Positions 1 to 8,435 of a stretch of DNA of 42,058 nucleotides are shown in pieces; the stretch's first letter is position 1, and the number at the start of each line of letters is the position of its first letter. The position numbers and the translations under genes were made by a program. Source of the DNA: Alistipes sp. (GTDB lineage: Bacteria; Bacteroidota; Bacteroidia; Bacteroidales; Rikenellaceae); assembly GCA_017560305.1 (NCBI GenBank), contig JAFYOF010000131.1, forward strand, positions 1-42,058, read 5' to 3'. The notes under the pieces were generated by a model that did not search any database, was not told the DNA's origin, and worked only from the letters and a program-made list of their open reading frames with translations.

Positions 1-1
1 A

Positions 2-2008
2 CGCCGCGAGGCTGACCGCTTTGTGGTGGATGTTGCTAATTCCGACTCCGCCATCGGCAAGGATGGCGAGGAGTTGCTGCGTCAGTCGCCTGGCGTGTGG
101 ATTCAGGATGATAAAATCTCGGTGAACGGAGCGAGTGGCACGAAACTCTACATCAACGACCGCGAGATGAAGCTAGATGGAGCAGATTTACTCTCTTACA
201 TTCGCTCGTTGAAAGCCGAGGATATTGCCAAGATTGAGATTGTGCCACAGACTGGAGCCGACCACGACGCCAATTCTTCGGGCGGAGCTATCAAGATTAC
301 CCTGCGCCGCCGCTTGGAGAATGGCGTGATGGGTACGATAGGTATTTACAGCGGAATGGGTAAGTATGGCTACGATCCATATCCTTATGCCCGCATCAAT
401 GCCAATGTAGGCAAGTTCACGCTGAGTGGTGCTTTGAGTTACTACAAGAGTAAGCACCAATTTCTGGCAGAGGAGCAGACTGACTACCTCTCCACATCCT
501 CAAGGATGACCTCCTCGACCGACGACGAGATGCGAAGCAATGAATTTGCAACAAACTTCTCGGTGGTCTATCAGGCTAATCCAAAGCATAGCATTGGCTT
601 TGATTATAGTTGGTTTAATAACAAGGGAAACGACTACAATGTATCCTCAACCCGCTTCGATGCTCCCTCTGGTACACGCTTGAGCAAAAGTATCTTCGAT
701 GGTAATAGCGACCGCACAACTCACTACGCCACATTTAACTACATCTTCAAGACCGACTCTCTGGGCTCTATGTTTAAGGTACTTGCCGACTACCACAGCC
801 GCGATGGTCTGGATACTCACGCCAATAGCACAACGATAAATGCGGGCGGTGGCGATATTGACTCGCTCTACAACGACCGCACCAAGACATTCTTCCGTGT
901 GGCGACAGCCTCTGTGGCTCGTGAGAGAGTCTTTTCGCAGGAGTGGCAACTGAAGTATGGTGCAAAATATACCTACAACGAGATAAATTCCGCTGCGCAG
1001 TACCGTTACCTGCTGGGGCAGGAGTGGGTGCCATCGGTAGTGAGCGACCACGACATCAGCTACACCGAAAATATCTCGGCGGCGTATGCCATTGCATCTT
1101 TCCGTAAGGGTCGTTGGAGTGCGGTGATGGGTCTGCGAGGTGAATATACCAAGGCTCTGGGTAAGGGTAGTGATGTGAGTCAGGAGTATTTCTCGCTCTT
1201 CCCCAATGCTAACCTTTCGTATGCTTTGGATAAGGAGGGTAAGCACTCTCTGGTGGCGCAGTATTCACGCACTATCTCACGCCCCAGCTTCTGGAATCTC
1301 ACGCCTACACGCACGCAGATTTCCGACTACACCTATCAGACAGGTAATGCACTGCTTGATCCGTCTTACAATAATAAAATTTCGCTGACTGGCGTATTAG
1401 CATACAAATATAGTATCACGCTCGCGGCGGCTATCCAGACCGATGCCATCCAGCAGATGGTGGTGGCGGATGAGAATGACCCTCGTATGCTGAACCTCAC
1501 CTACGCCAATCTGCCAAAGCTAAATAACTATTCAGCCAATATCTATCTGCCATTTGCAGTGACAAAGTGGTGGGATTGGAATATCAATTTGACAGGAGTC
1601 CTCGCCGAGCAACAGCTCTCACTTGGCGCACCCATTGAGATAAATCAGTATGCGCAGGTTAGTTCAAATATGAGTTTCAAATTACCAAAGAAGTTTTTTA
1701 TTGATTTGGGTTATTGGGCTATGACACGCGTGAAGGTGAGCAATGCCATCGGCAATCCAAGGCATAACCTTAATGTGTCGCTGAAGAAGCGAGTGAAGGA
1801 TAATTGGACATTTATATGTGAGGCGGTGAATGTTATCGCACCAAAACAAGATTTGGAGTTTGTGCAGGATGACTTTACCCGCAACATAGTGACCGACGGC
1901 TATGGCTCACGCTTTAGAATTCGTCTGGGCGCAACCTGGTCATTCAAGAGCGGCAAGGCATTCAACGCCAAGCAGGTCGAAAAGGCTTCCGACGAGAACC
2001 GTATGTAA
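2..2008 (+). CDS. Outer-membrane beta-barrel protein, TonB-receptor-like (5' end missing)
   Basis: The reading frame is open from base 2, so the true start lies before the window and the signal peptide and any N-terminal carboxypeptidase-regulatory-like domain are not visible. What remains starts with a plug-like segment (EELLRQSPGVWIQ, then LYINDREM, then IAKIEIVPQTGADHDANSSG over about the first 100 residues). This is followed by roughly 550 residues of alternating polar and aromatic beta-strands ending in RFRIRLGATWSF. That order is typical of the Bacteroidota outer membrane beta-barrel family (OMP_b-brl_3 type), which resembles TonB-dependent receptors. No SusD-like partner follows, so a Sus-type glycan importer is not supported and the substrate is unknown. 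The gene converges on the minus-strand beta-barrel gene next door, with a shared terminator between them. Confidence 0.8.
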   Translation, partial: RREADRFVVDVANSDSAIGKDGEELLRQSPGVWIQDDKISVNGASGTKLYINDREMKLDGADLLSYIRSLKAEDIAKIEIVPQTGADHDANSSGGAIKITLRRRLENGVMGTIGIYSGMGKYGYDPYPYARINANVGKFTLSGALSYYKSKHQFLAEEQTDYLSTSSRMTSSTDDEMRSNEFATNFSVVYQANPKHSIGFDYSWFNNKGNDYNVSSTRFDAPSGTRLSKSIFDGNSDRTTHYATFNYIFKTDSLGSMFKVLADYHSRDGLDTHANSTTINAGGGDIDSLYNDRTKTFFRVATASVARERVFSQEWQLKYGAKYTYNEINSAAQYRYLLGQEWVPSVVSDHDISYTENISAAYAIASFRKGRWSAVMGLRGEYTKALGKGSDVSQEYFSLFPNANLSYALDKEGKHSLVAQYSRTISRPSFWNLTPTRTQISDYTYQTGNALLDPSYNNKISLTGVLAYKYSITLAAAIQTDAIQQMVVADENDPRMLNLTYANLPKLNNYSANIYLPFAVTKWWDWNINLTGVLAEQQLSLGAPIEINQYAQVSSNMSFKLPKKFFIDLGYWAMTRVKVSNAIGNPRHNLNVSLKKRVKDNWTFICEAVNVIAPKQDLEFVQDDFTRNIVTDGYGSRFRIRLGATWSFKSGKAFNAKQVEKASDENRM

Positions 2009-2009
2009 A

Positions 2010-2051
2010 CAATAATCCGAGATGAAGAAAATCATCTCGGATTATTGTTTT
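2010..2051. terminator. Bidirectional intrinsic terminator
   Basis: A perfect 16-bp inverted repeat (2010-2025 and 2032-2047, loop AGAAAA) is followed by TTTT on the plus strand and TTTACAT on the minus strand. It lies between two convergent beta-barrel genes and probably ends both transcripts. Confidence 0.85.
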
Positions 2052-2052
2052 A

Positions 2053-2073
2053 ATTCAAAATTCAAAATTCAAA
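2053..2073. repeat. Short tandem repeat, three copies of ATTCAAA
   Basis: Three exact 7-bp copies lie between the terminator and the stop codon of the minus-strand beta-barrel gene. The tract is AT-rich and non-coding. It could be slippage-prone, but no function is evident. Confidence 0.6.
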
Positions 2074-2078
2074 ACTTT

Positions 2079-4988
2079 TTAGAATCCGCCGCGACCGCCG
2101 CCGCGACCGCCGCCGAAGCCGCCGCCAGGACCACCCATACCACCACCTGGGCCACCCATACCGCCTCCAGGGCCGCCCATAGGCATCATCGATGGGTCGA
2201 AGCCACCGCGCTGGTTGCTCTGAGCGCCACCAGAGTTGCGACGCAAGTTGTAAGTGAACTTGATACCGAAGTAACGGCCGATAACGCTGCTCATAGAGGT
2301 CTGCATATACTGTGAGTTCCAACTGCGGTTGTAGCCATCGTTGCGGTTGAATACATCGTTCGCCACGAGCTGTACCTCACCCATCTTCTTCAACACCTTC
2401 ATACCGATACCGAAGTTGCAGATAAGGTTCTCGTGCTCGAGCTTGCTTGCCAACTCGTTCAAGCCCTGAGTCTTCGAGTAGTTACCATTTGCGCTGAGTG
2501 TCAAACCAAAGCCGAACACCACGCGTACATTACCGTTGAAGTTGTGGTAGAGCTCCTCGCGGTTGCTCTCTGGTGAAGCCGAGTTCTGCACATTGCTGTA
2601 CGATGGATGGTAAGCAAAGCGGAAGTCGATGAAGTCGCTGAAGTTAGAGCTGATTGATGCACCTGCACCCGCTGTGTAGCGCTTCGAGTAGTTCTTCTGC
2701 CACTCTACCTCGTCACCGCCGTTCCAACGACCGATGAGCGATGGTGACTGGTTTACTCCACCATTTGCGTCGATGTTGAAGTTACAGCCGATGAATGTCA
2801 ATGGGAAACCGTAACTGATGTGACCATTGTAGTTCCAAGCGCCATCGGTATTCACTGGCTTTGAGTACTGACCCGTTGGCGAGAGGGTTGTGAGGAACTC
2901 GCCATCTGGGCTCATAACCTGATAGCCTGGGCTGTTACGGATAACCGAAGTCACGATTGAGCGCTGTGCGATAGAACCGCCTACGCCGACAGAGAATGTT
3001 GTTCCGTTCTCAATGCCTGAGTAGTTGTAGGTCAGGTTCGCACGGTGAGAATATGAGGGCTTCAAATCGGGATTACCTGCCGAGATGTGGTTTACATTCG
3101 AGATATCCACAACATCCTGCAACTGACCCACCGATGGGTTGGATGTTGAAGAGTTCACGCGTACCATCAGGCGATTTTCCATATTGAGCTTGATACGACC
3201 CATAACCGAGTAAGTGATGTTCGCAAAAGTCTTCTCTGGCAATGTGTAGAGAGCAGGGTAGAGGCGCTCGCTGTTCATTGTCACATGCTGATAGTTCAAA
3301 CGACCCGATACCGATGTACCCTCGTTGCCATAGCGGAAACCTGGACCTACACGCTGCGTGAGGTATGATGTGTTGTGGCTGTTAGAGTACTCTGGGTCGA
3401 TGTTGATAGCGTAGTTGCCCGACTCGAAGTCGTAGAGGCGTGTCAAGCGGTCGGCATCCGACTCGTTGTAGTTTACATCGTAACCCATAGTCACCTGTGC
3501 GTGTGTGCCGATAGGCTCTGCGTAGGTAAGACCTCCGTTGAGGCTGTAGCTATAGTTTTCTGAGCCCGAGAGCTGCTGCACTGGGTTGTTGATGCTCTTC
3601 TCCGAGTAGTTCTCGTTCATAGCATCACTTGTGTTGTAGTTAGCACCGAAGTTCACCTGGAATGTACGACCAGCCTTCTCGCCGATGCGCAACATATAGT
3701 TACCATTCACACCGGTGTTGATGTTGTCGCTCTCGCCGAGACTCCAGTTTGAAAGCAAAATGCCTGCACCATCAAGGTCGCTCACGGGGAAGTAGTTGTT
3801 GGCGCTTGTGCCGTTGCTCTCGTTGTCACCTGCCGATACCTGCGCACGCAACATAAAGCGCTGACGCTCGCTGATTTTCCACTCGAAACGGGTGTTTACA
3901 GAGTGAGAACTACCATTGCTGCGGCTGTTGCTGTTTGAGATTTGATACTTGTAAATCTCATCCGAGCCCGATGCGAGCTCCTCGTCGGTGAGGAAGTAGT
4001 CGCGGTCGCTCCAGCTCCAGTTCTTGCGGTTGTTGGCGTTGAAGGTGTAGCTACCCTCCAGCTTAATCTTGTCGTTCTCGCCCCACTGTGCGATGTAGTT
4101 CAAGCCGCCCATACCCATCTTTGACTCCGAGTTGCCATCCATATTGTTGGCGCGGAAGCGGAGAGTGGTCTTCGATATCTTGCGGAAGAAGTTTACATTA
4201 CCATCGATAGTTCCGTAGTGCTGGGTCTTGTCGTTGGTCTTTGGCTCGAATGCATACATTGCATTGAACTTACCGAATACGGCAGTCTTGATCTTTGTCA
4301 CAAGGTTGATAGCCTTGTAGCTGTTACCATCGTCGATGCCCGAGAACTCCGCCTGGTCGCTGAGCTTGTCGAACACCTCTACCGATTTGATCTGGTCGGC
4401 TGGGATGGTCTTGATGGCTGTCGATACATCGTTGCCGAAGAACTCACGACCATCCACCAAAATCTTCTGTACGGTCTCGCCCTGAGTGGTGATAGTACCA
4501 CCCTCGACCTTCAAACCGGGCAACTTCGCCAAAAGCTCGTCGGCGTCGGCGTCAGGCAACACCTTGAAGGCTGCTGCGTTGTATGAGATTGTATCGCCGT
4601 TGATAGAGGTACGCACGGCCTGTGTTACCACGCTCACCTCGTCAATGCGGTGCTTCTCCATCTCAATCTCCCACTCTGGTACTGTCAGAGGCTTGCCCTT
4701 TTCGACTGTAATCTGCATTGTGTCACTCTCGTAACCGAGCGAAGATGTTACCAGACGATACTTTCCCGCCTCTACCTGCTTGAACTGGTAGGCACCACGA
4801 ATGGCTGTGAGGGCATACTTCTTGTTGAGTGTGTCACGCAATGAGGTGAGCTCCACCTGTGCGCCTACCACACCATCCTTAATGCCGTTCTCGGTGCAGA
4901 CGATTGTACCGTTTACTGCAACCTTCGACTGTGCCGATGCTCCCACCGCCACTGCCAAGAGTGCAAAAAGTAAAAAAATGCGTTTCAT
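2079..4988 (-). CDS. Outer-membrane beta-barrel protein with Gly-rich RGG tail
   Basis: This is a 969-residue protein with a signal peptide (MKRIFLLFALLAVAVGASAQ). A carboxypeptidase-regulatory-like domain covers about residues 22-110. A plug-like region at about 140-220 carries ADELLAKLPGLKVEGG, QKILVDGREFFGND and LSDQAEFSGIDDG. A long beta-barrel continues to about residue 925 (last strand RYFGIKFTYNL). About 45 residues follow the barrel: SMMPMGGPGGGM, two more GGPGGG blocks, then GGGRGGGRGGF. It is a full paralogue of the next upstream gene (5126-7879), which has no such tail. The family is outer-membrane beta-barrel (OMP_b-brl_3 with CarboxypepD_reg-like domain); the ligand is unknown. 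No SusD is nearby. The start is supported by the signal peptide and by a promoter about 30 bases upstream. Confidence 0.85.
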   Translation of the reverse strand: MKRIFLLFALLAVAVGASAQSKVAVNGTIVCTENGIKDGVVGAQVELTSLRDTLNKKYALTAIRGAYQFKQVEAGKYRLVTSSLGYESDTMQITVEKGKPLTVPEWEIEMEKHRIDEVSVVTQAVRTSINGDTISYNAAAFKVLPDADADELLAKLPGLKVEGGTITTQGETVQKILVDGREFFGNDVSTAIKTIPADQIKSVEVFDKLSDQAEFSGIDDGNSYKAINLVTKIKTAVFGKFNAMYAFEPKTNDKTQHYGTIDGNVNFFRKISKTTLRFRANNMDGNSESKMGMGGLNYIAQWGENDKIKLEGSYTFNANNRKNWSWSDRDYFLTDEELASGSDEIYKYQISNSNSRSNGSSHSVNTRFEWKISERQRFMLRAQVSAGDNESNGTSANNYFPVSDLDGAGILLSNWSLGESDNINTGVNGNYMLRIGEKAGRTFQVNFGANYNTSDAMNENYSEKSINNPVQQLSGSENYSYSLNGGLTYAEPIGTHAQVTMGYDVNYNESDADRLTRLYDFESGNYAINIDPEYSNSHNTSYLTQRVGPGFRYGNEGTSVSGRLNYQHVTMNSERLYPALYTLPEKTFANITYSVMGRIKLNMENRLMVRVNSSTSNPSVGQLQDVVDISNVNHISAGNPDLKPSYSHRANLTYNYSGIENGTTFSVGVGGSIAQRSIVTSVIRNSPGYQVMSPDGEFLTTLSPTGQYSKPVNTDGAWNYNGHISYGFPLTFIGCNFNIDANGGVNQSPSLIGRWNGGDEVEWQKNYSKRYTAGAGASISSNFSDFIDFRFAYHPSYSNVQNSASPESNREELYHNFNGNVRVVFGFGLTLSANGNYSKTQGLNELASKLEHENLICNFGIGMKVLKKMGEVQLVANDVFNRNDGYNRSWNSQYMQTSMSSVIGRYFGIKFTYNLRRNSGGAQSNQRGGFDPSMMPMGGPGGGMGGPGGGMGGPGGGFGGGRGGGRGGF
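2118..2180 (-). repeat. Three 21-bp in-frame repeats encoding MGGPGGG
   Basis: Units at 2118-2138, 2139-2159 and 2160-2180 each encode Met-Gly-Gly-Pro-Gly-Gly-Gly. The units differ mostly at third codon positions, so the peptide is conserved while the DNA has drifted. This argues against very recent slippage. Confidence 0.85.
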
Positions 4989-5019
4989 AAATTTATTTTG
5001 TTTTGATTTTTTCCTGCGA

Positions 5020-5061
5020 CAAAGATAATATAAATAGTAAAACCATACCTTTGAGGTATGG
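5020..5061 (-). promoter_or_regulatory. Promoter with upstream dyad for the RGG-tailed beta-barrel gene
   Basis: On the minus strand, TATCTTTG (plus 5020-5027) matches the Bacteroidota -7 consensus TAnnTTTG. The expected -33 position holds only TTTT, so that box is weak. Just upstream is a perfect 7-bp dyad, CCATACC-tttga-GGTATGG (5043-5061), well placed for a regulator next to the -33 region. The coding start is about 30 bases downstream. Confidence 0.5.
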
Positions 5062-5087
5062 CGAAACGCCCAAAACGGGGGGCAAAC
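5059..5087 (-). promoter_or_regulatory. Upstream box shared with the paralogous gene
   Basis: The block around GAAACGCCCAAAAC, about 71 bases upstream of the 969-residue protein's start, recurs at 7940-7967, about 61 bases upstream of the paralogue's start. The core is identical over 14 bases and similarity continues on both sides. It could be a shared activator site or just a remnant of the gene duplication. Confidence 0.4.
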
Positions 5088-5125
5088 CGCCCAATGGCGG
5101 GAGTGAGCGGAAGGTGAAATGATGA

Positions 5126-7879
5126 CTATTTTCGTCTCTTGCCGAAATTGCGATAGTTGTAGGTGAATTTCACACCGTAATAGCGCCCTATGATGTCGCG
5201 AATGGAGATTTGGGTATATTGGGCGTTGATATTATGCGTGAAGCCGTTGTTTTGCTTGAAAATATCGTTCACCACAAGTTGCAGTTCTGCTTTCTTTTTC
5301 AGCATTCGCATACCCAATGCGGCGTTGAAAATTATCTTCTCGTTGTTGAGTTTTTTAGATGTAGAGTTCAGACCCACATATCGGCTGTAATTTCCGTTTA
5401 ATTGGAAAGTCAGACCGCAGTCTAAAATGGCACGGAGATTACCACTCGCCTGGTGTCGGATGTATTCGTTGTTGCTGCGTGAGGATATGGAATTTTCCAC
5501 TACTGAGTATGTGGGTGAGTAGCTTAGTCGGAAGTCAAATTTCTTGCTGAAATTGCTTGTCAGTCGCACCGAACCACCAATGTGTTGTTCGTCCGAATAG
5601 TTAACTGCACCGTTAAGTATTGATGGAGACTGGCGTAGCGAGGCGTTGGTGCTGAACTGGAAATTACAACCTATGACTTTGATTGGGAATGCAAACGAGA
5701 AACCTCCATTCACACCCCAATTCTGCTCGGCATTCACGGGCTTGCTGAAGCGACCCTGCGCCGATAGCGTCGCTACAACTTCACCGTCGAAGTCGATTAC
5801 CTCATATCCAGGTTGATTCATTACTACAGAGTCGATGATAAGGCGTGTGGTGGTTGAACCTCCAAAGTTTACTGAAAAGGTAGTGCCTTTATCAACTCCT
5901 GTGAAGGTATAGTTGATGTTCGCTTGATGTGTATAGGATGGTTTTAGGTTGGGGTTTCCTGTGCGGATATTGTTTATGTTTGAAATATTTACCACATCCT
6001 GTAATTGTGTGATGTTTGGGTTTGTCGTTCTTGAACTTGCTCTGATTGCAAGCAGATTTTGGGTAGAAAGTTTCAAACGAGAGTTGATCGAGTAGGTCAA
6101 ATTTTGAAAACTTTTGTTTGATATCTTGAATGCAATGGGATACACACGGTCGCTACTCATTCTTGTGTGCTGGTAGTTGAGTTGTCCTGAAATGCTCGTG
6201 CCCTCCTTGCTGAAACGGAATCCTGGACCCGTGCGCTGGGTGAGGAACTCGGTATTGTTGATGTTGGAGTAACGAGGATTTATCTCATCGAAAAACATAT
6301 CATTCTCAAAATCGAAGAGGTGGGTTTGCTTGTCGGAATCGGAGTAGCGATAATTGAAGTTGTAACCAATAGTTGCCTGTGTCCACTTGCCTAATGGCTC
6401 GGCGTAGGTCACACCGATGTTGAACGAATAGTTCTCGTTCTCGGTTATCGCTTGTTGGCGTACAGTGTTCTTTTTGCTTTTTTCGGAATAGCTATCGTTA
6501 TCTCCGCTGCCCGAGGTGTAGGTAGCACCAAAATTTACATTTATTGTTCGCCCAGCTTTTTCTCCTAGACGAATCATATAACTGCCTGTTGATGAGAGTG
6601 CCATATTGTCTGATAGACTCTTGTCCCAGTTATTAAGAGTCGTAGCGTCGGTGCCGCTTACAGGGAAGTAATTGTTCTGGGTTATACCATCACTATGGCT
6701 GTCATTAAATGTAAGTTGCGTTCTAAAAGTAAGGCGTTGGCGCGGGGTTATGCGATAGTCAATTCTTGCGTTTATATTGTGGCTATTGTTCTTAGTATGA
6801 GAGTTGTTGCTGGAGGTGTAGTGTTCGTAGATTGAATTAGAGTTTGAGTTCACCTCCTTGTCTGAAAGAAAGTAATCGCGGTCAACTTGGCGTGATGAAT
6901 AGTTGTTTGCCAGATTGTAGTTGTAACTACTTTCCAATTTAAGTTTATCTTTCTCTCCCCACGCATTGACATAATTCACTCCTGCACGACCACGCTTTGA
7001 TTGAGCATTGCCGTTCATATTGTCGAATTGCAGATTCAGTGATGTGCGCGCCTTGTCGCGGAAGATGTTCAGCGTGGAGTTTATGTTGGCGTAGTGTTGG
7101 GTGTGGTCGTAGGAGCGCGGCTCAAGAGCAAGCGTTGAGTTGAACTTTCCTGTCATTGATGTGCGCATCTTGCTGTGCGTCACGATGTTGATCGTTTTGT
7201 AGCTATTGCCATCGTCAATGCCTGAAAGTTCTGCCTCGTCACTCAACTTATCGAATACCTCAATTGCTGCGATGGCGTCAGCAGGAAGAGTGGAGAGCGC
7301 TGACTGCACATTGTTGCCGAAGAACTCCTTTCCATCTACCAATATTTTCTTCACCTCCTCGCCTTGAGTGGTGATCTTGCCATTCTCGATTTTCATTCCT
7401 GGAATTTTCTCTATGAGTTCGTCTGCATCAGCGTCAGGCAGTACCTTGTATGCCGCGGCATTGTAGGATATGGTGTCGCCCTTTATTTGGCTTCGCGTCG
7501 CCAAGGAGCTGATGACCACCTGGTCGATGTCGTGGTTGTCTATGTGTAGCACGATTTCTGGAAGTGTTACCGATTTCCCGCGTTTTACGCTTATGGCAGT
7601 AGTGTCTGATTTATACCCAATCAAAGAAGTAATCAGACGATAGTTTGCTGGAGAAATATTCTTAAAGATGAAATTGCCTGATGCGTTGGTGGATGTGACC
7701 TTATGGGACAGCGTATCGCGCAACGAGATTAGTTCTATAACTACTCCCGCAACACCCTCTTTCTCTCCATTCTCCTCACTCACTACACGACCGCTTATGG
7801 TAGCCAAAGATTGTGCTACGCAGATAAACGGAAAAAGTGCAACAACAAGTGATAGAAGCAATTTTTGCAAATTCTCCAT
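5126..7879 (-). CDS. Outer-membrane beta-barrel protein, paralogue of 2079-4988
   Basis: This 917-residue protein has a signal peptide ending ICVAQ and a regulatory-like domain (TISGRVVSEENGEKEGVAGV). The plug-like region has ADELIEKIPGMKIENG, VKKILVDGKEFFGNN and LSDEAELSGIDDGNSYKTINIV, followed by a long beta-barrel ending RYYGVKFTYNYRNFGKRRK. Almost every block aligns with the neighbouring 969-residue protein, so the two arose by tandem duplication. This copy ends in a short basic tail instead of the Gly-rich one. It has the domain order of Bacteroidota outer-membrane beta-barrel proteins. Cargo or partner is unknown. About 137 bases separate it from the downstream paralogue, which has its own promoter-like site, so they may be separate transcription units. 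Confidence 0.83.
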   Translation of the reverse strand: MENLQKLLLSLVVALFPFICVAQSLATISGRVVSEENGEKEGVAGVVIELISLRDTLSHKVTSTNASGNFIFKNISPANYRLITSLIGYKSDTTAISVKRGKSVTLPEIVLHIDNHDIDQVVISSLATRSQIKGDTISYNAAAYKVLPDADADELIEKIPGMKIENGKITTQGEEVKKILVDGKEFFGNNVQSALSTLPADAIAAIEVFDKLSDEAELSGIDDGNSYKTINIVTHSKMRTSMTGKFNSTLALEPRSYDHTQHYANINSTLNIFRDKARTSLNLQFDNMNGNAQSKRGRAGVNYVNAWGEKDKLKLESSYNYNLANNYSSRQVDRDYFLSDKEVNSNSNSIYEHYTSSNNSHTKNNSHNINARIDYRITPRQRLTFRTQLTFNDSHSDGITQNNYFPVSGTDATTLNNWDKSLSDNMALSSTGSYMIRLGEKAGRTINVNFGATYTSGSGDNDSYSEKSKKNTVRQQAITENENYSFNIGVTYAEPLGKWTQATIGYNFNYRYSDSDKQTHLFDFENDMFFDEINPRYSNINNTEFLTQRTGPGFRFSKEGTSISGQLNYQHTRMSSDRVYPIAFKISNKSFQNLTYSINSRLKLSTQNLLAIRASSRTTNPNITQLQDVVNISNINNIRTGNPNLKPSYTHQANINYTFTGVDKGTTFSVNFGGSTTTRLIIDSVVMNQPGYEVIDFDGEVVATLSAQGRFSKPVNAEQNWGVNGGFSFAFPIKVIGCNFQFSTNASLRQSPSILNGAVNYSDEQHIGGSVRLTSNFSKKFDFRLSYSPTYSVVENSISSRSNNEYIRHQASGNLRAILDCGLTFQLNGNYSRYVGLNSTSKKLNNEKIIFNAALGMRMLKKKAELQLVVNDIFKQNNGFTHNINAQYTQISIRDIIGRYYGVKFTYNYRNFGKRRK

Positions 7880-7939
7880 CTTGAAACGCTGTTTTTCAAT
7901 GTAAATTTATGAAAAATATCCGTTATTCCAACTTGCTAA

Positions 7940-7967
7940 TGGTGAAACGCCCAAAACTGAGGATAAA
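7940..7967 (-). promoter_or_regulatory. Second copy of the shared upstream box
   Basis: This block contains the same GAAACGCCCAAAAC core as 5059-5087 and is preceded by a degenerate CCA...TGG dyad in the same relative position. No clean TAnnTTTG box was found between it and the start codon at 7879. Confidence 0.35.
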
Positions 7968-7999
7968 CAAGTCAAGGATATGAATGTGAAATGATGACT

Positions 8000-8431
8000 T
8001 TAGAGAGTCATCTTGTAGACATTTGTGATTTTTTGCTCAAAGCCCGAGTTGCGGTAGAGTTCGTTTGCAGCGATGCGCGATGGGTTAGAGGTGAGCATCA
8101 GTGTGCAGGGCGAGAGGGTGCGCACATACTCTATGGCGTGCTCGACGAGCACTCGTCCGTAGCCCTTGCCACGATGTGCGGAATCCACCACCACATCCTC
8201 AATCCACGCCTTGCGACCCGTAGGTGAGGAGTAGCTTCCAACGGTCAGCATACCAACCACTTCGCCTTCCTCGCGAAGTACGAAGATAGCATTTCCTTCG
8301 GCGATGATGCTCTCAAGGAAGGGCTCCGTGAAGTCGATTGGTGTAGATGTTAATTGCTTGAGCAAGCGCGAGATAGCCTCGGTAGTTGCGGCGTCAGCAG
8401 AGGTGAGGCGGATGATGTCGGTGTGGCTCAT
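8000..8431 (-). CDS. GNAT-family N-acetyltransferase
   Basis: This 143-residue protein has the GNAT fold pattern. The acetyl-CoA-binding motif (VVVDSAHRGKGYGRVLVEHAI) matches the R/Q-x-x-G-x-G/A consensus, and a C-terminal NELYRNSGFEQK segment is typical of the family. It would transfer an acetyl group from acetyl-CoA to an amine; the substrate cannot be told from sequence. I chose the start MSHTDIIRL at 8431 rather than a start 14 codons upstream. The longer form would extend into the upstream YitT gene and has no family similarity, whereas this start is 4 bases after that gene's stop, implying translational coupling in a two-gene operon. Confidence 0.85.
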   Translation of the reverse strand: MSHTDIIRLTSADAATTEAISRLLKQLTSTPIDFTEPFLESIIAEGNAIFVLREEGEVVGMLTVGSYSSPTGRKAWIEDVVVDSAHRGKGYGRVLVEHAIEYVRTLSPCTLMLTSNPSRIAANELYRNSGFEQKITNVYKMTL

Positions 8432-8435
8432 TGCT

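Noticed and set aside
2022..2315. Plus-strand frame with Ala/Thr-rich product
   Set aside because: It starts inside a terminator hairpin and reads the complement of the Gly-rich repeats, which explains its low complexity.
2079..7879. SusC/SusD glycan-uptake system
   Set aside because: The barrels have plug-like regions but no SusD-like lipoprotein or polysaccharide-degrading enzyme lies nearby, and the plug motifs fit the general barrel family better than SusC.
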